Of a stretch of DNA of 39,353 bases, positions 15,924 through 24,199 are shown piece after piece (position 1 is the first letter of the stretch; each line of letters begins with the position of its first letter). Origin of the DNA: a bacterium. GTDB taxonomy: Bacteria > Patescibacteriota > Minisyncoccia > Moranbacterales > UBA2206. The stretch covers positions 1 to 39,353 of the forward strand of contig JAJYKZ010000008.1 in NCBI GenBank assembly GCA_021788105.1, in the 5' to 3' direction. Below the pieces are notes generated by a model. That model had not been told where the DNA came from, did no database searches, and worked only from the letters and a program-made list of their open reading frames with translations. A program made the translations under genes and the position numbers.

Positions 15924-17033
15924 TTATTCGCGTTCATACCCATAAGCCACATTGCAACTTCCTTCCACCGACACCATGCAGGCGCCTTGGGGATTGTCCG
16001 GCGTGCAGACTTTGGCGAAAAGCGGACAGTCTTTCGATTCAATCAATCCTTGCAGGACCAATCCGCATTTGCAGGCGTTCGGCTTCGGCTTGATTTCTTT
16101 TTTGATTTGCGCAATCAGACCTTTGTAAACGAATTCCGCGTCCTGATTTTTGTATTTCTTTCGAATCTTCAGTCCGGAATTTTTTATTTCTCCCAGCCCG
16201 CGCCACTTGGCGTCGGCAATTTCAAAAACTTCTTCGATCAATTTTCTGGCTTTGGCGTTTCCTTCTTTTTTCACCACCCGCGCGTATTCGTTTTCGACTT
16301 TTATTTCTTTGTTGATTATCTGGTCAAGCAATATATCGACCGCAAGCAAAACATCGATCCCTTCAAAGCCGGCAATCACCTGAGGAATTTTAAATTGATT
16401 ATAAATTTCAGTTCCAATGATAGCGCTGACGTGTCCCGGATCAATGAAGCCGTCAATCTGAAAGTTTTCTTTCTTAATTCCCTTCTCCTTTCCAAGGAGA
16501 AGGTGGCGCGAAGCGCCGGATGAGGTTCGTCTTTCTTTGTTTGCCAAGAGCGCCGCCATGGCCGGCGGAAAAATTTTGTGCGCCGAATAAACTATCAAAC
16601 CATGTTTGATCGCCCAGGCGCTCATCGGCGTCGTTGTTTCAAAACCCAATCCGAAAAAAGTAATTTTCGGTTTTTGCGTTTTCATTTTTACCGCTTCGGA
16701 AATATCGTAAACAACCGAAACGTCCGCGCCGTTCCGCCGCGCCTCTTCCAGACTCATCAGGTTGCCCGGAACGTTGAGCGTATCGCCATAGACCGCAATC
16801 GGAATTCCGGCCAGCGCCAACCCAACCACAATGTCAATATCGCTCTGATCGGTCACGCACACAGGACAGCCCGGTCCGGAAACCAATTTAATATTTTCCG
16901 GCAGGATGCTTTTCAATCCGTTCTGCGCGATCGTCTGCGAATGAGTGCCGCAAAGCTCCATAAAACGCAAAGGGCGCCTGATCGAACGCGCCTTTTTTTT
17001 AATATCGGATAAAATTTCCTCCGGCAGTTTCAT
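15924..17033 (-). CDS. hypD: Hydrogenase formation protein HypD
   Basis: FMELCGTHSQTIAQNGLKSILPENIKLVSGPGCPVCVT, FGLGFETTTP, DGFIDPGHVSAIIG, PNACKCGLVLQG. Confidence 0.96.
   Translation of the reverse strand: MKLPEEILSDIKKKARSIRRPLRFMELCGTHSQTIAQNGLKSILPENIKLVSGPGCPVCVTDQSDIDIVVGLALAGIPIAVYGDTLNVPGNLMSLEEARRNGADVSVVYDISEAVKMKTQKPKITFFGLGFETTTPMSAWAIKHGLIVYSAHKIFPPAMAALLANKERRTSSGASRHLLLGKEKGIKKENFQIDGFIDPGHVSAIIGTEIYNQFKIPQVIAGFEGIDVLLAVDILLDQIINKEIKVENEYARVVKKEGNAKARKLIEEVFEIADAKWRGLGEIKNSGLKIRKKYKNQDAEFVYKGLIAQIKKEIKPKPNACKCGLVLQGLIESKDCPLFAKVCTPDNPQGACMVSVEGSCNVAYGYERE
16480..16530. repeat. Palindromic repeat translated in frame within hypD
   Basis: CCTTCTCCTT-tcc-AAGGAGAAGG, then GGCGC-gaa-GCGCC; translated NKERRTSSGASRHLLLGKEKGIK. 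Confidence 0.8.
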
Positions 17034-17230
17034 TTCTTTTTGTAAGAATTTATTTTTTCCGCTTCAGCCCGATTCATTTTTTCCACCGCAAAACCGGCGT
17101 GTACGATCACGTATTCGCCCGCTTTGGCATCCACTAAAGATACATTCACTTCCTTTTTAATCCCGTCAAAATTAACTGTCGCCAGCTGTCCGTTGATTTT
17201 TTCAATTTTTCCCGGAAAGGCGAGACACAT
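17030..17230 (-). CDS. hypC: Hydrogenase assembly chaperone HypC
   Basis: MCLAFPGKIEKINGQLATVNFDGIKKEVNVSLVDAKAGEYVIVHAGFAVEKM; start reassigned to MCLAFPG. Confidence 0.95.
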   Translation of the reverse strand: MCLAFPGKIEKINGQLATVNFDGIKKEVNVSLVDAKAGEYVIVHAGFAVEKMNRAEAEKINSYKKK

Positions 17231-17273
17231 AAAAAAATAAATTAAAAGGCAAAACTCAAAATGCAAAAATGTT

Positions 17274-18134
17274 CTAAGCCTTTCCCGCGCTTCCGAAAAG
17301 CTCCATTTTTTTCATCACGCTATGCTTCACTGCCTCGCGAGCTTGTTCCAAAATGTCGCGCGGATCGATTCCCGGATCATGATCTTTAAACTCGCTGCTC
17401 AATGTGCTGACAAAAGCCAATTGAGTGTTCGTATCGATATTAAAACAACTCACGCCGCGCTTAATCGCTTCTTTGGCTTTGCCGTCTTCCCAATCGGAAG
17501 CGCCGTGCATGATAAGCGGAACGTCAACCATCTCTCTGATTTTTGAAAGCCTTTTCCAATCAGGCACTTCCCTTTCCTTGAAAAATCCGTGGGCGTTGCC
17601 GATTCCCACCGCCAGCGTATCAATTCCGGTCGCTTCTACGAATTCCTTGGCCTGATCCGGATCAGTCATATATTTATCCCAGTCAACATCTTCCATCTTC
17701 AGTTCACTCACATACGGAACATTGCCCAGTTCGCCCTGAACCCAAATATCTTTCGGATGGCAATATTCCACAACGCTTTTGGTGATTCTCAGGTTATCAT
17801 TGAAAGGTTTGCGCGATCCGTCGTACATCACCGAACCGAAACCGATCTCGACCGCCCGCTGGACCGCTTCGAAACTTTTACCGTGATCCAAATGGACAGC
17901 CACTTTGACTTCCGGATCATAATCTTCGGCTAACTTTTTAATGATCTCATAAATCATCCGCCCGCCCGCGTAATCAAAAGTTTTTTCCGTCACTTGAATA
18001 ATAAGCGGGGAGCGCGTTTCTTTGGCGGCCGCCATAATTCCCTGAGTAATTTCCAGATTGATCGTGTTGAAGGCTCCGACGGCATATCCGCCTTCTTTCG
18101 CCTTGGTTAAAATTTCTTTGGCACTAACCAGCAT
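17274..18134 (-). CDS. fba: Class II fructose-bisphosphate aldolase
   Basis: GGYAVGAFNTINLE, VHLDHGKSFE, VMYDGSRKPFNDN, MHGASDW, INIDTNTQLAF-type region. Confidence 0.95.
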   Translation of the reverse strand: MLVSAKEILTKAKEGGYAVGAFNTINLEITQGIMAAAKETRSPLIIQVTEKTFDYAGGRMIYEIIKKLAEDYDPEVKVAVHLDHGKSFEAVQRAVEIGFGSVMYDGSRKPFNDNLRITKSVVEYCHPKDIWVQGELGNVPYVSELKMEDVDWDKYMTDPDQAKEFVEATGIDTLAVGIGNAHGFFKEREVPDWKRLSKIREMVDVPLIMHGASDWEDGKAKEAIKRGVSCFNIDTNTQLAFVSTLSSEFKDHDPGIDPRDILEQAREAVKHSVMKKMELFGSAGKA

Positions 18135-18201
18135 TTTGTTTTGAAATTCTAAAATCTAAAATTAAAATTTAGAAATTAAAATTTGTTAAGAATTATAAGA
18201 T

Positions 18202-18975
18202 TTAAAATTTACAACTATTATTAATAATATCCGCTATTTTCACAAACTCATGCGGTTGCAAACTTTCCCTCCCGATCAAAACTCCGTCCATTCCCGAATC
18301 AACACAGACGCCGGCAACCGTCTTAATATTGACATTGCCTCCATAAATAATAGGAACGAGATCGGCGTATTTTTTTCCAAACAGATCCACTAAAATCTTT
18401 CTGATCAGAAGTTTAGCTTCCATAATTTCATTGGCCGTCGGAACTTTTTCCCCCCCAATCGCCCAAACCGGCTCGTAAGCAAGAATTATTTGTTCCGCTT
18501 TGGCACGCTTGACGCCCAAAAGAGCTTCTTTGACCTGGTTTGTAATCACGCCGAGCGTCCGTTCGTTTTCTTTTTCCTCGCGCGTCTCTCCTACGCAGAG
18601 AATCGGCTTCAATCCATTCTTCAAAGCGGAAGCAATCTTCAAATTTATTGATCCATTGCTTTCTCCGAAATATCTTCTCCGTTCGCTGTGGCCCAAGATC
18701 ACATATTCACAACCCAGATTTTTGAGCATCACAGGGGAAATCTCGCCCGTATAAGATCCTTTGGTCTCCGAAAACATATTCTGCGCTCCCAGGTGAATTT
18801 TTTTATTGTTCCATTTTTTAAACGCTTCCATATGCACGAAAGGCGGACACAGAATAATTTCTGAATCATTGTTCTTCTTTCCGGCCAATTCTTTTTTAAG
18901 CCAGGCCAAATAACGATCGCGTTCATCCGGACTCAGAATGTTCATTTTCAAATTTCCAATGACCAATTTTTTCAT
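18202..18975 (-). CDS. tpiA: Triosephosphate isomerase
   Basis: VIGNLKMN, YVILGHSERRRYFGE, AYEPVWAIGGEKVPT, IIYGGNVN, DGVLIGRESL. Confidence 0.96.
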   Translation of the reverse strand: MKKLVIGNLKMNILSPDERDRYLAWLKKELAGKKNNDSEIILCPPFVHMEAFKKWNNKKIHLGAQNMFSETKGSYTGEISPVMLKNLGCEYVILGHSERRRYFGESNGSINLKIASALKNGLKPILCVGETREEKENERTLGVITNQVKEALLGVKRAKAEQIILAYEPVWAIGGEKVPTANEIMEAKLLIRKILVDLFGKKYADLVPIIYGGNVNIKTVAGVCVDSGMDGVLIGRESLQPHEFVKIADIINNSCKF

Positions 18976-18978
18976 AAT

Positions 18979-19473
18979 TTAAAAATATATTGTTATCCCC
19001 AAAACTATCAAGCCCGAAACCATTGTTCCCAACAAAAGCAGCGGCAGCGCTTTCTTCTTCGACGTACCGAAAACGAAAGCTGCCAGCGCTCCGGTCAATC
19101 CGCCCAGCAAAGGAACGGGCGTGGCCGCCAAAATGAAGAGCGCCCACTCTTCATACATTTCCATTTTTTTCCCATGATGTTTCCGGGTATGCTCGAAAAG
19201 CCATTCGAAAAACTTCTTAAAAAACTTAAAATACTTGGATAAAAGATTGGCGATGGGATCCAGCAGATACACAACCAGAATCATCGCGAAAAAAGTCCCC
19301 AGCACCGAAAAAAGCCAGGAATAAAAAGCCGACAAATGATAAACTTTATACGCCAGAGGCAGCGCCGCCCGCAATTCCGTCACCGGAACCGCCGCAATCA
19401 GAAAAGTGGCCAGTGGTTTCGGAAAATTAGAAAATATATTAAAAATTATTTCATGCATAATAAAAATTTTCAA
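18979..19473 (-). CDS. Small multidrug export (COG2426)-like membrane protein
   Basis: AAVPVTELRAALPLAY, hydrophobic helices, ATPVPLLGGLTGALAAFVFG. Confidence 0.75.
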   Translation of the reverse strand: MKIFIMHEIIFNIFSNFPKPLATFLIAAVPVTELRAALPLAYKVYHLSAFYSWLFSVLGTFFAMILVVYLLDPIANLLSKYFKFFKKFFEWLFEHTRKHHGKKMEMYEEWALFILAATPVPLLGGLTGALAAFVFGTSKKKALPLLLLGTMVSGLIVLGITIYF

Positions 19474-19483
19474 TTATCAATTT
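19465..19483. repeat. Intergenic AT-rich repeat aattttcaattatcaattt, copy 1
   Basis: Identical 19-mer at 24055-24073. Confidence 0.6.
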
Positions 19484-19509
19484 GCGATTTTAGATCAATG
19501 TTTAATTTT

Positions 19510-20520
19510 TTATTGATTTCTGAGAAATTCCGCCGCCGCTTCCGGTTCGATTGTGGAAACCTCAATGCCGGTGGAAAGTTCGAAGCCGGCCCAAATTGCC
19601 GTGTGCGGAAGAATTTCCAGATGCCAGTGATAATGCGGATAATCTTTGCCGTCGCAAGGAGATGTGTGCAGATAAAAATTGTACGGCGGATCTCCCAAGG
19701 CTTTATAAATTTTATTCACCGATATTTGCAATGCCTCAGCGAAAGCCACTTTTTCTTCATCGGTGATTCTTTCGAAATACGGTTTGTGTTTTTTCGGCAT
19801 CACCCAAACTTCAAATGCCGCCCGCGAAGAAAAAGGACAAAAGGCGATGAAAGAATCGTTTTCAAAAACTATCCTTTTTTTGTGCTCGCTTTCCCAATCG
19901 GCAATCGTGCAATAAACGCAATGGCGATTGGCGCGATAATAACTCTCCGCGCCGTCCAATTCGCTCTGAATGTGGGGAGAAATCACCGGAATCGCCGCCA
20001 GCTGGGAATGCGGATGAACAATGGAAGCTCCCGCTTCTTTGCCGTGGTTGCAAAAAATTTCGATATAGTTGACATTTTTCTTATTCATCAAGTCAATATA
20101 TCTTTCTTGGTAAGCATCGGCTATCTCCGCAACTTCCAATGCGTCCAGCAAAGCGATCTGGCGCATGTGGTCGCGCGTTACGATAACTTCATGATAACCC
20201 ACGCCGTCCATTTTGAAAAACGGACCCTCTTCGTGATGTTTGATTTTTCCTCCGCGCTTGAATGCCGGATATTTGTTGGGAAAAACCCGCAAGCTCCAAT
20301 CGCCGTTATCTTTTTTGTAAATCAAAACGTCTTTTTCTTGGCCGGTTTCTTCCGGAAAACAGAAAAAGCAAAGTTTTCCCGGATCTTCCTGCACGATTTC
20401 TCTTTTGAACGCCGCGAATTCTTCCGGACGTTTGGACCGCCCGGTGGCGATCACGACCCAGTCTCCCGTCACCAGATCCTGCCGCAACTCCGATATTGAA
20501 TTTTTATTTTTGTTTGTCAT
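19510..20520 (-). CDS. galT: Galactose-1-phosphate uridylyltransferase family protein
   Basis: SELRQDLVTGDWVVIATGRSKRPEEF, CFFCFPEETG, GASIVHPHSQLAA, HYHWHLEILP. Confidence 0.9.
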   Translation of the reverse strand: MTNKNKNSISELRQDLVTGDWVVIATGRSKRPEEFAAFKREIVQEDPGKLCFFCFPEETGQEKDVLIYKKDNGDWSLRVFPNKYPAFKRGGKIKHHEEGPFFKMDGVGYHEVIVTRDHMRQIALLDALEVAEIADAYQERYIDLMNKKNVNYIEIFCNHGKEAGASIVHPHSQLAAIPVISPHIQSELDGAESYYRANRHCVYCTIADWESEHKKRIVFENDSFIAFCPFSSRAAFEVWVMPKKHKPYFERITDEEKVAFAEALQISVNKIYKALGDPPYNFYLHTSPCDGKDYPHYHWHLEILPHTAIWAGFELSTGIEVSTIEPEAAAEFLRNQ

Positions 20521-20532
20521 CCTCCTCGCATT

Positions 20533-20588
20533 GTCATCCTGAACTTGATTCAGGATCTCTTTAGATTCCGGATCAAGTCCGGAATGAC
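20533..20588. repeat. Bipartite palindromic repeat (GTCAT...ATGAC), intergenic copy
   Basis: gtcatcctgaacttgattcaggatctctttagattccggatcaagtccggaatgac. Confidence 0.85.
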
Positions 20589-20595
20589 AAGACTA

Positions 20596-21348
20596 CTAAA
20601 ATTTCTTTATTTTATATTTTCCCAGCCACAATCTCCATCTCGTCTTAAACAAATCAATAAGCACTTGAATAAAGCCGTTGGGGCCGGTCAGGCCGACAGT
20701 CGAACCTTCTTCGTTCAACCATCGGACCGGCATCTGTTTTATTTTGAATCCCAGTTTTTTCGCCAGAATAATCATTTCAAAATCAAATCCGAACCTGTCC
20801 ACCACCATCCGGCTGGCCACTTCCTGGGCGGCCTTGGCGCTGAGCATCTTAAAACCGCATTGCGTGTCAGGATAAGCCCAAAGCCCTAAAATGATTCTGA
20901 TCAGCCAGTTCCCTCCGTCGCCCATAATCTCGCGATATTTCGGTTGATGTACCTGAATATAAGCGCCCGGGATGTCGCGCGATCCGACCACGACGTCAAA
21001 ACCCTTTTCAAACTCTGGCAGAAAAGTGTCCAAATGCGTGATGGAAGTTGAACCGTCGGCGTCCAAAAATAATCTGTATTCGCCTTTCGCTTCCAAAAGT
21101 CCTTGACGAACGACGTAACCCTTGCCGTGGTTTTCCGAATTGTTGATCACTCGCAGATTTTTGACTTTATCCGAATAAGTTTTAGCCACCTCGGCAGTAT
21201 TGTCCGGCGAGCCGTCGATGACAACCAAAATTTCATAAGTAAAATTCTTTTGGCTCAAATATTTTTCAATTTCCAAAAGATTGTTTCCGATCCGCTTAGC
21301 CTCTTTGTAAGCAGGGATAATTACGGACAAGTGGGGTTTGTTTTCGCT
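20596..21348 (-). CDS. Family 2 glycosyltransferase, dolichyl-phosphate glucosyltransferase-like
   Basis: LSVIIPAYKEAKRIG, LFLDADGSTS, VVGSRDIPGA, DTQCGFKML; start reassigned to MSENKPH. Confidence 0.9.
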   Translation of the reverse strand, partial: SENKPHLSVIIPAYKEAKRIGNNLLEIEKYLSQKNFTYEILVVIDGSPDNTAEVAKTYSDKVKNLRVINNSENHGKGYVVRQGLLEAKGEYRLFLDADGSTSITHLDTFLPEFEKGFDVVVGSRDIPGAYIQVHQPKYREIMGDGGNWLIRIILGLWAYPDTQCGFKMLSAKAAQEVASRMVVDRFGFDFEMIILAKKLGFKIKQMPVRWLNEEGSTVGLTGPNGFIQVLIDLFKTRWRLWLGKYKIKKF

Positions 21349-21468
21349 CATTGTTTTTGTTTGGATAATAAAAGTTAACAAGGTTTTTCCTTGGGGTTAG
21401 TATAGCACAATATTGGATCATGCAAAAATGTGCAGAAATGCAAAGTATTGAGTTTTTACGAAAAGAAT

Positions 21469-21888
21469 CTATTTTTTATCCAGCCAGCTTTGGAGAATGA
21501 TTCTGGCCGCTTCTTGATCGTCCAAGTTTTTTATTTTCTTGGCGCCCTTTTCCTTGAGCAAAGTTTCCGCCATTTTCGTGGAAAACATCTCTTCCTGATA
21601 TTCCACTTCCACACCCAATTTCTTTGCAAAATCTTCTCCGATTTTTTCAATATTAAAATATTTTTGACTTATTCCGGAATTTAACTTGCCGACAATAAGT
21701 TTATTAATTTCTTCTTTGGCAATAATTTTTTTAAGATTATTAAAAATTTCGGAATTATTTTCCAAGGTTTTGTAAGCAAAAGCGATTTTGGTTTCCGAAT
21801 CGGCAATAGCCAATCCAATTTTCGCCAAACCAAAATCCACCCCCAAATAGTGGCTTATTTTAGCTGAATTTTGCGTTTGTGTTGACAT
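21469..21888 (-). CDS. ruvX: Putative pre-16S rRNA nuclease / RuvX (YqgF) resolvase
   Basis: YLGVDFGLAKIGLAIAD, VEYQEEMFSTKMAE, DDQEAARIILQSWLD-type C-terminus. Confidence 0.88.
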   Translation of the reverse strand: MSTQTQNSAKISHYLGVDFGLAKIGLAIADSETKIAFAYKTLENNSEIFNNLKKIIAKEEINKLIVGKLNSGISQKYFNIEKIGEDFAKKLGVEVEYQEEMFSTKMAETLLKEKGAKKIKNLDDQEAARIILQSWLDKK

Positions 21889-21982
21889 AGATATAAAATT
21901 ATGTTAGACTGTTTAATTGTAGTGCCTTTGTTTTACAAAGCGCTGCAAATTTCTTTGACAATATAATTTTTTGGAGAAAAAA

Positions 21983-22393
21983 ATGAAAAAACTTATTCTT
22001 ACACTTGCGATCATTGCCGCGATGGCCGCCCTTTCATTCAGGACGGTAGTATTTTATAAATTTTTTCAGGGTTATTTTGACGGAAGACCCATCGTATCTG
22101 TTGAAGATGGCCAGAGTCCGGCCGATTTTTTCGGACCGATTATGGCCGGAACATCGAATGTAAAAAAGATTTTTGGAAACAGCATAAACCAGGAATTCGA
22201 GCATATTTATGAAGCCGATAATCCTGGGAAGTTTTCTTCCATTAACTACAGAAAAAAATACGGGGCAGATCATCCGATGGATCGCATATACATCGGAAAG
22301 AATCTCCCGGGACTTTCGGCAGAACAAGTGGGACTAGTTATTTTTACTAACAGCCCCACTCCGGACAAAAAATTTTTAAAGGAGGAAGAATGA
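21983..22393 (+). CDS. Hypothetical protein with N-terminal signal/TM segment
   Basis: MKKLILTLAIIAAMAALSFRTVVFYKFF...; SD GGAG before ATG 21983; plus strand in a minus-strand region. Confidence 0.75.
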   Translation: MKKLILTLAIIAAMAALSFRTVVFYKFFQGYFDGRPIVSVEDGQSPADFFGPIMAGTSNVKKIFGNSINQEFEHIYEADNPGKFSSINYRKKYGADHPMDRIYIGKNLPGLSAEQVGLVIFTNSPTPDKKFLKEEE

Positions 22394-22521
22394 GCTGCAA
22401 AAAATCAGAAGGCCCAGACATACTCGACATTGTGATAAACTTTGTCGAGCAGCATCCGATGGCGGCTACAGGAATTGGATTTTTACTTTTTCTCTCCGTT
22501 GCTGCCATGATGATATCCTAG
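22390..22521 (+). CDS. 43-aa single-TM small protein, translationally coupled to the upstream ORF
   Basis: MSCKKSEGPDILDIVINFVEQHPMAATGIGFLLFLSVAAMMIS*; ATGA overlap, SD AAAGGAGG; not in the ORF track. Confidence 0.65.
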   Translation: MSCKKSEGPDILDIVINFVEQHPMAATGIGFLLFLSVAAMMIS

Positions 22522-22533
22522 ATTTTCTCCGGG

Positions 22534-22573
22534 CCCCCAATGCAAGAAGCTTTGCATTGCGGGGTCTTTTTTT
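22534..22573 (+). terminator. Rho-independent terminator
   Basis: CCCCCAATGCAA-gaagc-TTTGCATTGCGGGG then TCTTTTTTT. Confidence 0.85.
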
Positions 22574-22589
22574 ATTTTAAATATATTAA

Positions 22590-22628
22590 CCTCTCCCTCA
22601 ATCCCTCTCCTAAAAGGAGAGGGAGAAT
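22590..22628. repeat. CCTCTCCCTCAATCCCTCTCCT-aaa-AGGAGAGGG palindromic repeat, intergenic copy
   Basis: Same architecture as the in-gene copies in hypE (15241-15276) and hypD (16480-16530). Confidence 0.75.
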
Positions 22629-22639
22629 GTGGAATAACT

Positions 22640-23404
22640 TTATACGGTCAAAACTTCCACGCCCTTTTCCGTTATCACGATCGAATTTTCGTAGTGCGCG
22701 CTGAGGCTCCCGTCTTTAGTTTTAAAAGTCCAACCGTCCGATCCCAAAATAGTTTCAAAATTTCCCGCGTTCACCATCGGCTCAAGCGCCAAAGTCATCC
22801 CGGCTTCCAGCGTCATATCGTTATATTTTTTATTGAAATAATTGGGAATGTACGGATCTTCGTGCAGTTCTTTCCCCACTCCGTGCCCGACCAGATTCCG
22901 CACCACCGAAAAACCGTTAGCTTCCACGAATTTCTGAACCGCCTTGGAATAATCGCTCAGCTGGGCGCCGGCTTTCAGTTTTTTCACACCCTCCCAAAAA
23001 GATTTTTCCGTCACTTCAATCAGCTTTTGCGCCTCATCGGAAATTTTTCCCACCGCGAATGTGCGCGCCATATCGGTATAAAAATTTTTATATTTCATCC
23101 CAATGTCCACCTTGAAAACATCGCCCGCTTTTAAAATTTTATTTTTTTCCGGAATGCCGTGAACGATCTCGTCATTGATTGAAGCGCAAATGGTCGCCGG
23201 AAACGGACTGCCCTCTTCCGCGCCGTAACCCTTGAACGCCGGTGCGCCGCCGGAAGACAAAATAAGCTCTTCAGCGAGCTTATCCAATTCCAAAGTATTT
23301 TTCCCCGGAGCGATCGCGGTTTCGATCTTTTTCATCACGCCCGCCAAAATCTTTCCGCCTTCGCGCATCGCCTGGATATCCTCTTTTGATTTGATTAGTA
23401 TCAT
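22640..23404 (-). CDS. map: Methionine aminopeptidase, type I
   Basis: AFKGYGAEEGSPFPATICASINDEIVHGIP, VDIGMKYKNFYTDMARTFAVG, GHGVGKELHEDPYIPN. Confidence 0.96.
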   Translation of the reverse strand: MILIKSKEDIQAMREGGKILAGVMKKIETAIAPGKNTLELDKLAEELILSSGGAPAFKGYGAEEGSPFPATICASINDEIVHGIPEKNKILKAGDVFKVDIGMKYKNFYTDMARTFAVGKISDEAQKLIEVTEKSFWEGVKKLKAGAQLSDYSKAVQKFVEANGFSVVRNLVGHGVGKELHEDPYIPNYFNKKYNDMTLEAGMTLALEPMVNAGNFETILGSDGWTFKTKDGSLSAHYENSIVITEKGVEVLTV

Positions 23405-24051
23405 ATTTTTTCAAGATATTTGGCAATTTCTTCAAAAACTTTTTCGATCGGCCGCGCGCCGTCGATTCTGATCAAAATTCCTTTTTCTTTGTAATAATTG
23501 AGGACCGGAATTGTTTCTCTTTTGAATACTTGAAGTCTTTTTCTTATTCCTTCCGGCGTATCATCGATTCTTTGCGCCAATTTCCCTCCGCACTTGAGGC
23601 ACGCTTCCCGCTCGTTCTCAATATCTTTTCCCATTATGAAATTAGTTTTGCATTTTTCGCAAATCCAGCGTTTGGAAATTCTTTTGATCGATTCTTCTTC
23701 GGAGACATCCAGAAAAAATATTTTGTCCAATTTTCTTCCAAAACTGAGAAATATCTTTTCTATAAATCCAACCTGTCCCATATTTCTGGGCATTCCGTCC
23801 AAAACCAATCCCTGTCCGCGATCGACATCATTCAGCTTGAGCCGCAATATTTCTTCCAAAATATGGTCCGGAACAAGTTCCTTGCGAACGTTTGCGGTTT
23901 CATAGACTTCTTTGCCCAGCGCAGTATTCATGCGAGCGACTTCGCGAAGAAATTTTCCTGTGTCGATGTGCTCCAGATTGTATTTTTGCGCCAGAAGTTC
24001 GGCCTGCGTCCCCTTGCCGGATCCTTGCGGACCAAGAATAACTATGTTCAT
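23401..24051 (-). CDS. adk: Adenylate kinase with zinc-type LID
   Basis: NIVILGPQGSGKGTQAELLA, GMPRNMGQ, CEKCKTNF...CLKCGGKLAQRIDDTPEGIRKRL. Confidence 0.95.
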   Translation of the reverse strand: MNIVILGPQGSGKGTQAELLAQKYNLEHIDTGKFLREVARMNTALGKEVYETANVRKELVPDHILEEILRLKLNDVDRGQGLVLDGMPRNMGQVGFIEKIFLSFGRKLDKIFFLDVSEEESIKRISKRWICEKCKTNFIMGKDIENEREACLKCGGKLAQRIDDTPEGIRKRLQVFKRETIPVLNYYKEKGILIRIDGARPIEKVFEEIAKYLEKI

Positions 24052-24054
24052 AAT

Positions 24055-24073
24055 AATTTTCAATTATCAATTT
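24055..24073. repeat. Intergenic AT-rich repeat aattttcaattatcaattt, copy 2
   Basis: Identical 19-mer at 19465-19483. Confidence 0.6.
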
Positions 24074-24199
24074 ACAATTTTCAATCAATGATCAATTTTT
24101 AACAATAAAGACTGGTTGATTGGAAATTTTAAAATTAGGAATTTATTGAAAATTGAGATTTGAGATTTGAAATTTGGAAATTAATTCTCGCGAGGCGAG

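Noticed and set aside
24050-24190. Small minus-strand ORF MIENCKLIIENYYEH... (23900-24088) as a gene
   Set aside because: It overlaps adk and arises from the AT-rich intergenic repeat.
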